Shown here in pieces: positions 53,243 through 62,821 of a stretch of 64,000 nucleotides of DNA. The stretch is from Roseibium sp. TrichSKD4 (GTDB taxonomy: Bacteria > Pseudomonadota > Alphaproteobacteria > Rhizobiales > Stappiaceae): the NCBI RefSeq assembly GCF_000148725.1, contig NZ_GL476320.1, positions 384,746 to 448,745 on the forward strand, read 5' to 3'. The position numbers and the translations under genes are program-made. Within the stretch, counting starts at the first letter, position 1, and every line of letters begins with the position of its first letter. Below the pieces are notes generated by a model that saw nothing but the letters and a program-made list of their open reading frames with translations, was not told where the DNA came from and did not search any database.

Positions 53243-54199
53243 CTAGTTTTGCGGCAGGTGGGCGGCGAGTGCTTCCAGAACGGCCATGCGCACGGCGACA
53301 CCCATTTCCACTTGCTCGCGGATCAAGCTTTGAGGGCCATCGGCAATGGCGGGGTCGATTTCAACGCCCCGGTTCATTGGTCCCGGGTGCATGACCAGCG
53401 CATCTTCATTGGCGTAGGAGAGCTTTTCTGCATCCAGTCCGTAGTAGCGATAGTATTCGCGTACTGAAGGAATGAAGGCCCCGTTCATGCGTTCGCGCTG
53501 CAGGCGAAGCATCATGACAATGTCACAGCCCTTCAGGCCCTCGCGCATGTCCTGAAAGACTTCGACGCCCATGTTCTGAATGCCGCCGGGAAGCAGCGTA
53601 GAGGGGGCGATCACCCGTACCCTTGCGCCAAGCGCGTTCAAGAGAATGATATTGGAGCGCGCCACCCGCGAATGGGCAATGTCACCACAAATCGCGACAG
53701 TCAGCCGAGCAATCTTGCCCTTATGGCGGCGGATCGTCAGTGCATCCAGCAAGGCTTGCGTCGGGTGTTCATGCGGCCCGTCGCCAGCATTGACCACCGA
53801 ACAGCCGATCTTGCGGGCCAGCAAATGAACCGCACCGGCTGCATGGTGCCGTACCACCAACAGATCGGGATGCATGGCATTGAGTGTCGCCGCCGTGTCG
53901 ATTAGGGTTTCGCCCTTTTTGACCGACGATTGGGACACCGCCATGTTCATCACGTCCGCGCCTAGGCGCTTTCCTGCGATCTCGAACGAGGACTGGGTCC
54001 GCGTCGAAGCCTCGAAGAACAGGTTGATTTGGGTGCGTCCACTCAAGACGGACTTCCGCTTTTCCACCCGGCGGCTCACCTCAACGGCTTCATCCGCCCG
54101 GTCCAGAAGGCCCAGAATTTCGTGGGGTTGAAGCCCTTCGATCCCAAGCAGGTGGCGATGGGGGAAGGGCATATCTCGATGGGAATGTGTCGCGCTCAT
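53243..54199 (-). CDS. pyrB: Aspartate carbamoyltransferase catalytic subunit
   Basis: A 318-residue ATCase that joins carbamoyl phosphate and aspartate in pyrimidine synthesis. Carbamoyl-phosphate motifs are [16 protein letters not shown] (about 63-78) and [17 protein letters not shown]; the aspartate-loop region includes [10 protein letters not shown] and [13 protein letters not shown]. Several starts are possible (54199 chosen; an ATG at 54172 has GAGAT before it). It is followed 12 bases on by the dihydroorotase-like gene. No regulatory pyrI is present. Confidence 0.93.
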   Translation of the reverse strand: MSATHSHRDMPFPHRHLLGIEGLQPHEILGLLDRADEAVEVSRRVEKRKSVLSGRTQINLFFEASTRTQSSFEIAGKRLGADVMNMAVSQSSVKKGETLIDTAATLNAMHPDLLVVRHHAAGAVHLLARKIGCSVVNAGDGPHEHPTQALLDALTIRRHKGKIARLTVAICGDIAHSRVARSNIILLNALGARVRVIAPSTLLPGGIQNMGVEVFQDMREGLKGCDIVMMLRLQRERMNGAFIPSVREYYRYYGLDAEKLSYANEDALVMHPGPMNRGVEIDPAIADGPQSLIREQVEMGVAVRMAVLEALAAHLPQN

Positions 54200-54292
54200 C
54201 GAAGCCAAGGCTATAGGCGGAGTCGGGCCTTGGCACAAGCGGTGAGTCTGCTATCCCCCGTTCTTCGTGTTGTTTTTGAAAAAATAGCGGCG

Positions 54293-55222
54293 CTAGCCGC
54301 CAAGCAAATAGACCGCCAGAGGTAGGGTCACCACGGCCACAACCGTTTGCAGCGTCAGAATTTCCGCCATCAGTTTGGCGTCTCCACCCATCTGGCGCGC
54401 CATCAAATAGGAATTGCTGGCGGCCGGCACGGCAAGCGAGATGATAACGGCGGTCAGCGCTGGGCCGGTCACGCCGAAAACCCAGGCAAAACCGGCGCCC
54501 ATCAAAGGCATCAGGATCAACCGGAGCAGAGTGCCACTGGTCAAAGCCGGACCGGGACGGCGTAAGGCCGCTAGATCAAGTCCGGCCCCAACGCACAAGA
54601 TACCAACTGGCAGCGCAGCGCTGGCGAACAGTCCAAGCGTATCATTCAAAATGGCGGGGATTGGTAGCCCGACGACATTCACAAAAAGCCCGAGCGCAAT
54701 CGACATAATGAATGTGTTGGAGGCCAGGTCTTTTAAGGTCTTTTTAAGCGTCGGTGGTTCTGCATTGGCATAACGGGAGAGTACCAGCACGCACATGACG
54801 TTCAGGACCGGGATCATGACCGCCATGGCTACGGCGATCAGGGCAACCCCGACGGGACCGATCAGGCTTTCTCCAAGTGCAAGCGCCACGAAAGCATTCC
54901 AGCGCACAGAGCCTTGAAAGATGGAAGTGTAGCGGGGGCCGTTGATGGCCCAGACCTTCTCAAACATCGGGCGCAAGGCCAAAATCAGCGCGCCCATGGC
55001 AAAAATAGATGCCAAAAGCGCAGCCGACATTTCCAGTGCTGGCAGTGTCGAGAAATCGATGACGGCGGTTTTTAGAAACAGCACTGATGGAAACAGCACA
55101 TACCAGGCCAGACGCTCGATCCCACGCCATTGATCACCGCTGATAAGTCCAACGCGCGCCAGAAGGTGGCCGGAAGCAATAACCAGTATGACCGGCAAAA
55201 GGGCATTGAGCGTCGTAAGCAT
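54293..55222 (-). CDS. AEC-family transporter (auxin efflux carrier type)
   Basis: A 309-residue membrane protein with about ten hydrophobic segments in two halves. Family wording is visible in ALLPVILVIASGHLLARVGL at the start, FQGSVRWNAFVALALGE in the middle and SLAVPAASNSYLMARQMGG near the end, where the AEC crossover sits. These carriers export organic anions such as malate or auxin-like compounds; substrate unknown. Start is the ATG at 55222 rather than the upstream frame. Divergent from nirK. Confidence 0.86.
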   Translation of the reverse strand: MLTTLNALLPVILVIASGHLLARVGLISGDQWRGIERLAWYVLFPSVLFLKTAVIDFSTLPALEMSAALLASIFAMGALILALRPMFEKVWAINGPRYTSIFQGSVRWNAFVALALGESLIGPVGVALIAVAMAVMIPVLNVMCVLVLSRYANAEPPTLKKTLKDLASNTFIMSIALGLFVNVVGLPIPAILNDTLGLFASAALPVGILCVGAGLDLAALRRPGPALTSGTLLRLILMPLMGAGFAWVFGVTGPALTAVIISLAVPAASNSYLMARQMGGDAKLMAEILTLQTVVAVVTLPLAVYLLGG

Positions 55223-55490
55223 TGAAAACCTGTGATGTGGAACGCCGAAGGTCAACGAAGCCTTGGGACAAGAGCAATAATCGTCCGGAGGCGGAAGCTG
55301 AAAGGCAGGAAGCGCTTCTTTAATGGCAGGGAATTGGAGTTCCGGAAAGGCAAAAATGAAAACGAATAGGTAATTCTGATTAATACCATAGACCGAAATG
55401 AGATGGGTCCGGGCACGAGTCTCTTTAAAATTTCACTACGTCAACTGCTCTTTCGTGAGGAGTTGAAGGGGAGATCGTAAGGGACGTTCC

Positions 55491-57017
55491 ATGTACTATT
55501 TGAAACATATACACACCGCTGCTGCGGTTGCTGCCGTTGCCCTTGGGGCGGCGGTGTTCTCTTCGCCGTCATTTGCAGAAGGTGATGCTGTAAATGGTGA
55601 GAATATTTTTCGCAAATGCCGCGCCTGCCACCAAATTGGCGAAGGCGCCCGCAATGGCGTTGGCCCTAATCTAACCGGTGTTGTCGGTCGGCCCATGGGA
55701 AGCTTCGAAGGTTATAAGTATGCCACCGGCCTGAAGGCTGCCAACGAAGCTGGCGGTGTCTGGGATGAAGAGATGATCGTCGAGTGGCTGGCGAGCCCGA
55801 AGGACTACATTCGCTCTTTCACTGGCAACGACAAAGCCCGCACGAAGATGACCTTCCGCTTGAAGAAAGAGCAGGATCGCCGGGATGTGGCTGCTTATCT
55901 GGCAACCTTTTCCAAGGCCGACGAAGCTAGCATGCCAGCCACTGAAGAGCGCATGACGCATGGCGATGCTCCAGCTGGTGACATAGCAGACGGAACAGAG
56001 GCGAAAGTTGACCTGTCCGGCTATGAGCGCGTGAAACAGGAACTCGTCATGCCGCCATTCGCGCCCAAACACGAGCAGGTCGCAACGGGCAAGCCGAAGA
56101 TTGTGGAAATTGATTTCACCATCGAGGAAAAGAAGATCCAGATCGATCCGGATGGAACGGAAATCGTCGCACTCACATTTAACGGCTCTGTCCCCGGTCC
56201 GATGATCGTCGTTCATGAAGGCGACTATGTCGAACTGACACTGAAGAACCCTGAAACCAACTTGATGGAGCACAACATCGATCTTCACGTCGCCACAGGT
56301 GCGCTGGGCGGAGCGGGCATCACAACGTTACTTCCGGGTGAAGAGGCATTGTTGCGCTTCAAAGCAACCAAGCCGGGCGTCTTCATCTATCACTGTGCAC
56401 CCGAAGGCTCCATGACACCGTACCATGTTACCCATGGCATGAACGGCATCATCATGGTTTTGCCGCGTGAAGGCCTGAAGGACGAGAAAGGCAACTCGCT
56501 TTCTTACGACAAGCTCTACTACATCACCGAGCAAGAGTACTACGTGCCACGTGACGAAAATGGGAACTTCAAGTCCTACAATTTCGCCGGCGAAGATTTC
56601 GCAGAGTGGGTTGATGTGATGCGCGGTTTGATCCCGAGCCATATCGTCTTCAATGGGGCAGTCGGATCGCTTGTTGGCGAGAACGCGCTGAAGGCCAGCG
56701 TCGGTGAAACCGTGCTGTTTGTGCATTCTCAGGCCAACCGTGACACCCGTCCGCACCTGATCGGTGGGCATGGAGACTACGTTTGGGAAGAAGGTAGCTT
56801 CAACAACCCTCCAATGAAGGATCTGGAAACCTGGTTTATCCGCGGCGGCTCTGCAGGCGCAGCGCTCTACAAGTTCCTTCAGCCAGGTGTTTATGTCTAC
56901 CTGAACCACAATCTGATCGAGGCAGTTGAACTTGGCGCTGCCGCTCATGTGGTGGTCGATGGGAAATGGGATAACTCCCTGATGGAACAGGTCTATCATG
57001 GGCCCATCCGCAACTAA
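55491..57017 (+). CDS. nirK: Copper nitrite reductase with fused N-terminal cytochrome c
   Basis: A 508-residue periplasmic enzyme that reduces nitrite to nitric oxide. The signal peptide ends near residue 29. Residues 30-140 form a class I cytochrome c: CRACH at 43-47 with the axial Met likely at 120. A linker (about 141-195) leads to a two-cupredoxin NirK. The type 1 copper ligands are His261, Cys302, His312 and Met317; the type 2 ligands are His266, His301 and His473; catalytic Asp264 and His427 are present. All key residues are intact. Fused haem would deliver electrons directly. N-terminal fusion is known but rarer than the C-terminal type. It overlaps nirV by 20 bases. Confidence 0.93.
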   Translation: MYYLKHIHTAAAVAAVALGAAVFSSPSFAEGDAVNGENIFRKCRACHQIGEGARNGVGPNLTGVVGRPMGSFEGYKYATGLKAANEAGGVWDEEMIVEWLASPKDYIRSFTGNDKARTKMTFRLKKEQDRRDVAAYLATFSKADEASMPATEERMTHGDAPAGDIADGTEAKVDLSGYERVKQELVMPPFAPKHEQVATGKPKIVEIDFTIEEKKIQIDPDGTEIVALTFNGSVPGPMIVVHEGDYVELTLKNPETNLMEHNIDLHVATGALGGAGITTLLPGEEALLRFKATKPGVFIYHCAPEGSMTPYHVTHGMNGIIMVLPREGLKDEKGNSLSYDKLYYITEQEYYVPRDENGNFKSYNFAGEDFAEWVDVMRGLIPSHIVFNGAVGSLVGENALKASVGETVLFVHSQANRDTRPHLIGGHGDYVWEEGSFNNPPMKDLETWFIRGGSAGAALYKFLQPGVYVYLNHNLIEAVELGAAAHVVVDGKWDNSLMEQVYHGPIRN

Positions 57018-57696
57018 TTCGTTGCTGCTCCGCGTGGCTCTCCTTCTCCTCCTTGGGGGAGCCTCCGGTTATGCAGCCGGTCCCATGATAACTGGCCTGA
57101 TGGCGGCGCAATCGCCGCCATCAGGTTTCGTTCCTGTCGATGTTGGCGGCGAAAGCCCGCTTTTGGTTCAAAAACAACAGGTCACGACATCCGACTGGCT
57201 GGCATGCGTCGCAGATCAGGCTTGCCCGCAGGTTCCTGTGAAGTCGACGGCTGATGAGCCAATGTTCGGGATCAACCTTCTGGATGTTCACGCTTATATC
57301 CGGTGGAAGGGCAAGCGGGACCAGATTTCTTATCGTTTGCCGACCCACGAAGAATGGATGTTGCTGGCTGCCGAACAAGTGCCGCAAGCCGATGAGGTGT
57401 TGTTTGATGCCCCCGAACTCAGTTGGGCTTCAAATTTCCGGATGAGTGATCCAAACCCGGTTATTGAAACACCGAACCAGTTCGGGATCGAACAGCTCCG
57501 CGACACAACTTGGGAATGGACAGCCTCCTGCTTGGAAGCCGGGGAGACACGCAGCGGCAACTGCGAAAGCCTTCGCATTGCCATGGGGAACCACAAGGCA
57601 GTTCTGTCGGTGTTGGTGCGCGATACGGCCAAGGCGGGATGCGGAGGGGGAACGCCCCCGGCACGCGTCGGGTTTCGTCTTGTCGCAGATGGTTAG
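56998..57696 (+). CDS. nirV: NirV, formylglycine-generating-enzyme-like protein
   Basis: A 232-residue protein of the FGE-sulfatase/SUMF1 superfamily, NirV branch. A hydrophobic N-terminus (about residues 8-27) is a signal peptide or anchor. Family features follow: [37 protein letters not shown] (the RLPTEAEWE-like motif) and [17 protein letters not shown], with RVGFRLVAD at the end. NirV is found next to nirK in many denitrifiers; its role is unsettled (suggested maturation or assembly). The start overlaps nirK, so the pair is one operon. No other denitrification gene is in the window. Confidence 0.86.
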   Translation: MGPSATNSLLLRVALLLLLGGASGYAAGPMITGLMAAQSPPSGFVPVDVGGESPLLVQKQQVTTSDWLACVADQACPQVPVKSTADEPMFGINLLDVHAYIRWKGKRDQISYRLPTHEEWMLLAAEQVPQADEVLFDAPELSWASNFRMSDPNPVIETPNQFGIEQLRDTTWEWTASCLEAGETRSGNCESLRIAMGNHKAVLSVLVRDTAKAGCGGGTPPARVGFRLVADG

Positions 57697-57715
57697 GTGC
57701 CTAATGCGTGGGTGT

Positions 57716-57733
57716 CAGCTGAGCGCTCAGCTG
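57716..57733. repeat. Perfect 18-bp palindrome between nirV and ruvX
   Basis: CAGCTGAGCGCTCAGCTG is exactly self-complementary. It covers the ruvX stop codon and lies 20 bases past the nirV stop, between convergent genes. Confidence 0.75.
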
Positions 57734-58209
57734 GCGCCCATGTGCCCCAGTCGATCCAGAAAACCTTGAAGGATGAAGGCTGCGGCCATCTTGTCGACAA
57801 CCTCGGCCCGCTTTGCTCGGCTGGAATCGGCTTCCAGCAATGTTCGCGTGACTGCAGCAGTGGAGAGGCGTTCATCCCAATAGGTGATTGGAAGCTCGGT
57901 TTTCTGAGACAAGTTCCGGCAAAAGGCGCGGGTTGCCTGCGCACGCGGTCCTTCGGAGCCGTCCATATTAAGTGGCAACCCCAGAACCAGACCACTAACT
58001 TCCTGCTTGGCACAGATGTCGAGCAACTTTTCCGCATCCTGCGTGAACTTTTTGCGCCGGATGGTTTCCATCGGCGTAGCTATTCCGCGACCGAGATCGG
58101 AAAGGGCAAGGCCAATTGTCTTTGTTCCCAAATCCAGCCCGATCAAACGGCTGTTTGGGGGAAGGACGGACAGGAAGTCGTCCAGAGAAAGTGCAGGATC
58201 TGATGCCAT
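57727..58209 (-). CDS. ruvX: Holliday junction resolvase-like YqgF/RuvX
   Basis: A 160-residue YqgF-family RNase H-fold protein. The catalytic acidic residues lie in [17 protein letters not shown] (about 22-38), [14 protein letters not shown] and [13 protein letters not shown]; the last Asp is in [13 protein letters not shown]. The family resolves or processes Holliday junctions and takes part in pre-16S rRNA 5' maturation. It is convergent with nirV, with gatC and other housekeeping genes close by as in related genomes. Confidence 0.9.
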   Translation of the reverse strand: MASDPALSLDDFLSVLPPNSRLIGLDLGTKTIGLALSDLGRGIATPMETIRRKKFTQDAEKLLDICAKQEVSGLVLGLPLNMDGSEGPRAQATRAFCRNLSQKTELPITYWDERLSTAAVTRTLLEADSSRAKRAEVVDKMAAAFILQGFLDRLGHMGAS

Positions 58210-58339
58210 CGTCGGCCTTTAGCAGGAAGAGAGCGGAAACGCCATAAAGGATGAACAGAAAACAACAATGCAGCTCAGATGTTGTGTGGCGGTGTGGTTC
58301 GGCTATCTTGCAACTGATTTGTTTTGTGGAGGAATTTAA

Positions 58340-59047
58340 ATGAAGCTGACCTGGTATGGCCATTCTGCATTCAAGGTTGAAATTTCAGACGCATCGATCC
58401 TGATTGATCCGTTTTTGAGCGGAAACCCGTCCTTTCCGAACGACCTCAGTGTTGATCAGGTTGCGGAGGGTGTCACTCATGTTCTGCTGACCCATGGCCA
58501 TGATGACCATGTTGGCGACAGCATCGAGATCTTGAAGAAGACTGGCGCACAGCTGACAGCCAATTTTGAGATCTGCATGTGGGCCGGGGCCAAGGGTATC
58601 GAAAACATAAACCCGATGGGAGCAGGTGGCTGTGTGGATGTCGGGCCGTTCAAGGTCGCGCTGACAACTGCGCATCATACATCTTCGACAATTCCGGAAA
58701 GCGGCGAGCCGGTTTGTCTTGGAAATCCAAACGGCATCATCGTGGAAGCACCGGGTGAGCCGACGCTCTATCATATGGGGGACACGGATGTATTTTCCGA
58801 CATGGCTCTGATCAATGAGCTCTACGCTCCGAAAGTTGGGATCGTTCCTATTGGAGATCGGTTCACGATGGGAGCCAGAGCTGCAGCACTTGCCTGCCAG
58901 CGGTTCTTCGAGTTCAACACCATCGTGCCATGCCACTTTGGAACATTCCCGATCCTTGATCAGAAAGCGAACAGCTTTGTCTCTGCGCTGGGAACTGAGA
59001 GCGGCAAGGTCAGAGAAATGACGCCGGGTGGAGACCTGTCGGTTTAG
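58340..59047 (+). CDS. UPF0173 metal-dependent hydrolase (metallo-beta-lactamase fold)
   Basis: A 235-residue protein of the UPF0173 family. The metal-binding motif LTHGHDDHVGD (HxHxDH) is at about residues 51-61, further ligand His in TAHHTSS and an Asp in MGDTDVFSD, and the last His in VPCHFGTFP. The length and sequence fit the YtkL-like branch of unknown substrate. It has its own ribosome-binding site (GAGG) and is divergent from ruvX. Confidence 0.88.
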   Translation: MKLTWYGHSAFKVEISDASILIDPFLSGNPSFPNDLSVDQVAEGVTHVLLTHGHDDHVGDSIEILKKTGAQLTANFEICMWAGAKGIENINPMGAGGCVDVGPFKVALTTAHHTSSTIPESGEPVCLGNPNGIIVEAPGEPTLYHMGDTDVFSDMALINELYAPKVGIVPIGDRFTMGARAAALACQRFFEFNTIVPCHFGTFPILDQKANSFVSALGTESGKVREMTPGGDLSV

Positions 59048-59081
59048 GGCTTTGGAATAAGCGTTTGTAAAAACGAAAAAA

Positions 59082-59107
59082 TCCCGCGAGAATCGCATCT
59101 CGCGGGA
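59082..59107 (-). terminator. Terminator of the YHS-domain gene
   Basis: Perfect 10-bp stem TCCCGCGAGA / TCTCGCGGGA with loop ATCGCA. The A-rich stretch on its left side gives the T run on the minus strand. Confidence 0.82.
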
Positions 59108-59137
59108 AAGTGGGTGGAGGCTGCTTGGGGAGGTTGA

Positions 59138-59620
59138 TCAGCGAATGATCGGTTCTTTCAGGTCTTCAGGTTTCACGTCCTTGATGATTTCCCAGTTCAA
59201 GGTCGCATTATTGATGTGCTCGTCCGGATTTTTGTTGAAGCGTTCTTGAACCTTCAGCGAGTTGTTCAGGTAGAGCTTGCCGTCTTTGATTTGCCAAGCT
59301 TCAGCCACTACGGGAACCTTGAAGCCCTTGCCAGCTCCAAAGGCGCAAAAGCCACCGAATTGGGGAGCATATTTTTCAGGGTTTGCTTCAAACAAGTCAC
59401 GGTTTTCTGCTGACGCGAACTTCCACGTCACATCATCATAAACGGCGGTAAATTCATCAGAACCTGCAACCGGTTTGCCTTGCGTGAAATAGGCAACCGG
59501 GTCAGTGCCGCCGATGGCTGCTCCGTTCTCAACATAGGTCGTGATCTCATCGGCAAATGCAGCGCCCGACAAAAGGCTGACGGTAAAAGCAGCTGCGGCG
59601 ATGAGCGGTTTAAAAGTCAT
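59138..59620 (-). CDS. Secreted YHS-domain protein
   Basis: A 160-residue exported protein. The signal peptide MTFKPLIAAAAFTVSLLSGA is followed by AFADE with likely cleavage near residue 23. A YHS-type domain spans about residues 32-100: IGGTDPVAYFTQGKPVAGSD, then YDDVTWKFASAENRDLFEAN and PEKYAPQFGGFCAFG with a single Cys. YHS domains often bind metals, but this secreted group has no defined function. It has its own terminator; a TetR gene lies upstream on the same strand. Confidence 0.82.
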   Translation of the reverse strand: MTFKPLIAAAAFTVSLLSGAAFADEITTYVENGAAIGGTDPVAYFTQGKPVAGSDEFTAVYDDVTWKFASAENRDLFEANPEKYAPQFGGFCAFGAGKGFKVPVVAEAWQIKDGKLYLNNSLKVQERFNKNPDEHINNATLNWEIIKDVKPEDLKEPIIR

Positions 59621-59766
59621 GTGAAGATCTCCCGAATTCTTGAAAACTGAGGCGGACGCTTCGCGTTGAGACGCCGCTTACAAACTCAAGGTGGGAAAGC
59701 CTGCGCAGTTCTGCCAATCACGCTTGATCACACAGACGCGACAGCGATGTCATTGAGTTGGTGTGG

Positions 59767-60333
59767 TCAGGCGGTGAGGCCCAAAACGGTGAGGATGGCG
59801 TGGTCCAGCTTTTGCGCACTGGAGAGGCCAGAAATGTCGTTCTCGGACACCTGCGCCTGATGCCACAGGAAGGCGATAAACAGCTCTATGCGAACCGCCA
59901 TATCCGCTTCAAACGGTGTTGCAATCAGAATCTGACGGATATGAAACTGAAGTTCCTGTTCAAGCCCAAGCGCAATTGGCTCAAAAGCGGGTAGGTGCCG
60001 GATTTTGAGGAGCGCTCTGCCGGGATCATTCAAAAAAACATTCTGCCGGTAGGCTTGCAGGAGGCGAGATAAGTCTCGCGCCGGGTTGGAGCGCTCCGGA
60101 GTTGGTGGCAGAAACGTCGTCAGAGCGGCGTCCAGACTGGCGCGTGCGAGCTCCTCTTTCGACGAAAAACGCCGATAGAGAGCTTGCTTGCTGGTGCCAA
60201 TGTCTGCGGCAAGACGGGCCAGAGACAGCCCTTCCAGCCCGCCAGCAGCAAGATGCGCCAGACAGGTTGTCAGGATGCGGTCGGTGAGTTCCGCATCAGG
60301 GCGCCGGCCTTTGCTCTCTTTTTCGGTCCTCAT
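59767..60333 (-). CDS. TetR-family transcriptional regulator
   Basis: A 188-residue TetR-type repressor. The N-terminal helix-turn-helix is clear: GLEGLSLARLAADIGTSKQA followed by LYRRFSSKEELARA (about residues 33-66). The C-terminal ligand-binding part is not recognisable as a subfamily. Start is the ATG at 60333; a far longer frame (to 60993) is a shadow of gatC and the GNAT gene. Candidate targets are the YHS-domain gene downstream or the divergent gatC operon; neither is proved. Confidence 0.82.
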   Translation of the reverse strand: MRTEKESKGRRPDAELTDRILTTCLAHLAAGGLEGLSLARLAADIGTSKQALYRRFSSKEELARASLDAALTTFLPPTPERSNPARDLSRLLQAYRQNVFLNDPGRALLKIRHLPAFEPIALGLEQELQFHIRQILIATPFEADMAVRIELFIAFLWHQAQVSENDISGLSSAQKLDHAILTVLGLTA

Positions 60334-60439
60334 GGAGACCGTATTAGCGTTTTTCTCCCGCCACGCCAATGGCTTTTGCTTGTCATGATGAAAGGGTTTT
60401 CGGAAAAGAGGGTCACCAATTCCAACACAAGAGGCAGTT

Positions 60440-60727
60440 ATGTCCGTTGATACAGATACCGTAAAGCGCGTTGCGCGCCTCGCTCGCATCAAGGTGAGTG
60501 AAGAGGAAGCCACCCGCATGACCGGGGAATTGAATGGCATTCTTGGCTTTGTCGAACAGCTCGATGAAGTGAATATTGACGGCGTTGAGCCGCTGACCTC
60601 CGTTGTCGAACAGGCCATGAAAAAGCGGGTCGACGGCGTGACCGATGGCGGAAAAGCGAACGACATCACAGCCAACGCACCAGCTTCTGAAGATAATTTC
60701 TTCATGGTGCCGAAGGTGGTTGAATAG
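60440..60727 (+). CDS. gatC: Glutamyl-tRNA(Gln)/aspartyl-tRNA(Asn) amidotransferase subunit C
   Basis: A 95-residue GatC. It opens [20 protein letters not shown] and has the family's [20 protein letters not shown] and VEPLTS segments. GatC stabilises the GatAB complex that converts Glu-tRNA(Gln) or Asp-tRNA(Asn) to the amide. GAGG lies five bases before the ATG. Normally gatA follows directly; here a GNAT gene stands between them. Confidence 0.93.
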   Translation: MSVDTDTVKRVARLARIKVSEEEATRMTGELNGILGFVEQLDEVNIDGVEPLTSVVEQAMKKRVDGVTDGGKANDITANAPASEDNFFMVPKVVE

Positions 60728-60742
60728 CCGAGGCCAACTGGG

Positions 60743-61216
60743 ATGGAACAAGAGACCACAGTCAGCATCAAGGTTGAGACACCGCTTTCCGATGACATGC
60801 GGGAGATGATTTCCGAGCTCAGCACCTTGCTGCTCAGCCTGTCATCAGAAGAGGCCTGCCACCACCTGACAGCCGAGCAGATGGCCAACGAACGGACCAC
60901 CGTTTTTGTTGCGCGCGCGGATGGCAAGGTTGCTGCGTGCGGCGCTTTGTACCGCCACGAGAACAAGGTTGCCGAAGTCAAACGCATGTACACGCGTCCC
61001 GGCTTTCAAGGGCTGGGCCTTGGGCGAAAGATCCTCAAGGAAGTGATCCATTTGGCGGAGGAGGAGGGGTTTTCAGAACTCGTCCTCGAAACCGGTGTGA
61101 ACTTTAAACCGGCACGAAGCCTATATGAGAGCGCTGGTTTTAAAAAATGTGGCCCTGTTCTCGATTATCCCGAACATCCTGAATCCGTTTTCTATTCACG
61201 GCCGGTAACGGCCTAA
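60743..61216 (+). CDS. GNAT-family N-acetyltransferase inside the gat operon
   Basis: A 157-residue GNAT protein. The acetyl-CoA-binding motif is [20 protein letters not shown] (about residues 74-93) and the C-terminal part carries [20 protein letters not shown]. Substrate unknown. It starts 15 bases after gatC and ends 13 bases before gatA, so it is co-transcribed with them. Similar insertions occur in some Hyphomicrobiales, possibly reflecting a role with aminoacyl or amino acid substrates; I infer nothing firmer. Confidence 0.82.
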   Translation: MEQETTVSIKVETPLSDDMREMISELSTLLLSLSSEEACHHLTAEQMANERTTVFVARADGKVAACGALYRHENKVAEVKRMYTRPGFQGLGLGRKILKEVIHLAEEEGFSELVLETGVNFKPARSLYESAGFKKCGPVLDYPEHPESVFYSRPVTA

Positions 61217-61229
61217 GAGACACAAAATC

Positions 61230-62714
61230 ATGACCGATCTGACAAACAAGACCATTGCCGAGGCCCGCGAAGGGCTAAAGAACAAGGAGTTCACGGCTGT
61301 TGAACTCACCGACGCCTTCCTGAAGAACATTGAGGCAGGCAACGAAAAGCTGAACGCCTATGTTGCCGTCACCGGCGACAAGGCCCGTGAGATGGCCAAG
61401 GCGTCTGATGAGCGCCTTGCCAAAGGTGAAGCTGGCACGCTGGAAGGCATTCCACTTGGCATCAAGGATCTCTTTGCCACTGAAGGCGTTCACACCCAAG
61501 CCTGCAGCCACATTCTGGATGGCTTCAAGCCGAAGTACGAATCCACCGTTACTGCCAATCTCTGGGCGGATGGTGCGGTTATGCTTGGCAAGCTGAACAT
61601 GGACGAGTTCGCGATGGGCTCCTCCAACGAGACATCCTACTATGGCGACGTGATAAACCCGTGGCGCAAGAACGGCTCCAATCAGGATCTGGTTCCAGGC
61701 GGCTCGTCCGGCGGGTCGGCGTCTGCGGTCGCGGGACGCCTGTGCATGGGCGCGACAGCAACGGATACCGGCGGGTCCATTCGTCAGCCAGCTGCGTTCA
61801 CCGGCACAGTCGGCATCAAGCCAACTTATGGCCGCTGCTCGCGCTGGGGCACAGTTGCCTTCGCATCCTCGCTGGATCAGGCAGGCCCGATTGCCCAAAC
61901 GGTTCGCGACAGCGCGATCCTTTTGAAGTCCATGGCCTCTGTTGATCCGAAAGACACCACTTCGGTCGATCTGCCGGTGCCGAATTACGAAGATGCGCTG
62001 GGCAAATCCGTCAAGGGTTTGAAAATCGGCATTCCGGCGGAGTACCGTCTAGATGGGATGCCTGCCGAGATCGAGGAACTCTGGCAAAAGGGTATCCAGT
62101 GGCTGAAGGATGCTGGTGCCGAGATCGTCGATATCAATCTGCCGCACACGAAATACGCGTTGCCAGCTTATTACATTGTGGCTCCGGCCGAAGCGTCCTC
62201 GAACCTTGCTCGTTATGACGGCGTTCGCTACGGCCTGCGCGTTCCGGGCAAGGACATCGTCGAGATGTATGAAAACACCCGCGCAGAAGGGTTCGGTGAC
62301 GAGGTCAAGCGCCGCGTTCTGATCGGAACTTATGTTCTGTCCGCCGGTTATTATGACGCCTACTACCTGAAAGCCCAAAAGGTCCGCACCCTCATCAAGC
62401 GCGACTTTGATCTGGCTTGGGAAAACGGTGTTGATGCAATCCTGACCCCGGCAACGCCATCTGCTGCCTTTGGTGTCGCTGATCAGGACCTTCATGCTGA
62501 CCCAGTGAAGATGTACCTGAACGACATCTTCACCGTAACTGTGAACATGGCCGGTCTACCGGGCATTTCCGTTCCAGCCGGTCTCGACAAGGACGGTCTG
62601 CCACTTGGCCTGCAATTGATTGGCAAGCCGTTTGACGAAGCAACCCTGTTCCAGGTTGGGCAAGTCATCGAAGACGCCGCTGGCACCTTCACTGCCGAGA
62701 AGTGGTGGGGCTGA
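61230..62714 (+). CDS. gatA: Glutamyl-tRNA(Gln) amidotransferase subunit A
   Basis: A 494-residue amidase-signature protein. The Ser-cisSer-Lys catalytic set is recognisable: Lys in [11 protein letters not shown] (about 77), and the Ser residues in [14 protein letters not shown] and [13 protein letters not shown]. Full length, no truncation. GatA releases ammonia from glutamine for GatB. gatB is not in the window up to 64000, so it is either unlinked or further on. A palindromic repeat follows 16 bases after the stop and may end transcription. Confidence 0.94.
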   Translation: MTDLTNKTIAEAREGLKNKEFTAVELTDAFLKNIEAGNEKLNAYVAVTGDKAREMAKASDERLAKGEAGTLEGIPLGIKDLFATEGVHTQACSHILDGFKPKYESTVTANLWADGAVMLGKLNMDEFAMGSSNETSYYGDVINPWRKNGSNQDLVPGGSSGGSASAVAGRLCMGATATDTGGSIRQPAAFTGTVGIKPTYGRCSRWGTVAFASSLDQAGPIAQTVRDSAILLKSMASVDPKDTTSVDLPVPNYEDALGKSVKGLKIGIPAEYRLDGMPAEIEELWQKGIQWLKDAGAEIVDINLPHTKYALPAYYIVAPAEASSNLARYDGVRYGLRVPGKDIVEMYENTRAEGFGDEVKRRVLIGTYVLSAGYYDAYYLKAQKVRTLIKRDFDLAWENGVDAILTPATPSAAFGVADQDLHADPVKMYLNDIFTVTVNMAGLPGISVPAGLDKDGLPLGLQLIGKPFDEATLFQVGQVIEDAAGTFTAEKWWG

Positions 62715-62730
62715 TCGCCACATAAGCTAC

Positions 62731-62795
62731 GGCCCCAGACTTGATCCGGGGCCTTCTTTTGAAGTTGTCAAAGGTCCCGGCTCTAAGGCCGGGAC
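62731..62795. repeat. Composite intergenic palindrome, type 1 variant
   Basis: Hairpin GGCCCC...GGGGCC at 62731-62753 followed by hairpin GTCCCGGC / GCCGGGAC at 62774-62795. Same two-hairpin order as at 3941 and 4733, here between gatA and an LhgO-like gene. Confidence 0.7.
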
Positions 62796-62821
62796 TGCAT
62801 CCTTTTTCGGGACATTGTCTC

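Noticed and set aside
55424-55445. A TTTCACTACGTCAA stretch upstream of nirK as an FNR/NnrR box
   Set aside because: Only the right half (GTCAA) fits; the left half does not match TTGAT or TTGC, so it is too weak to call.
59767-60993. A 408-codon minus-strand frame containing the TetR gene
   Set aside because: The part beyond 60333 is the complement of gatC and the GNAT gene; the TetR protein starts at 60333.
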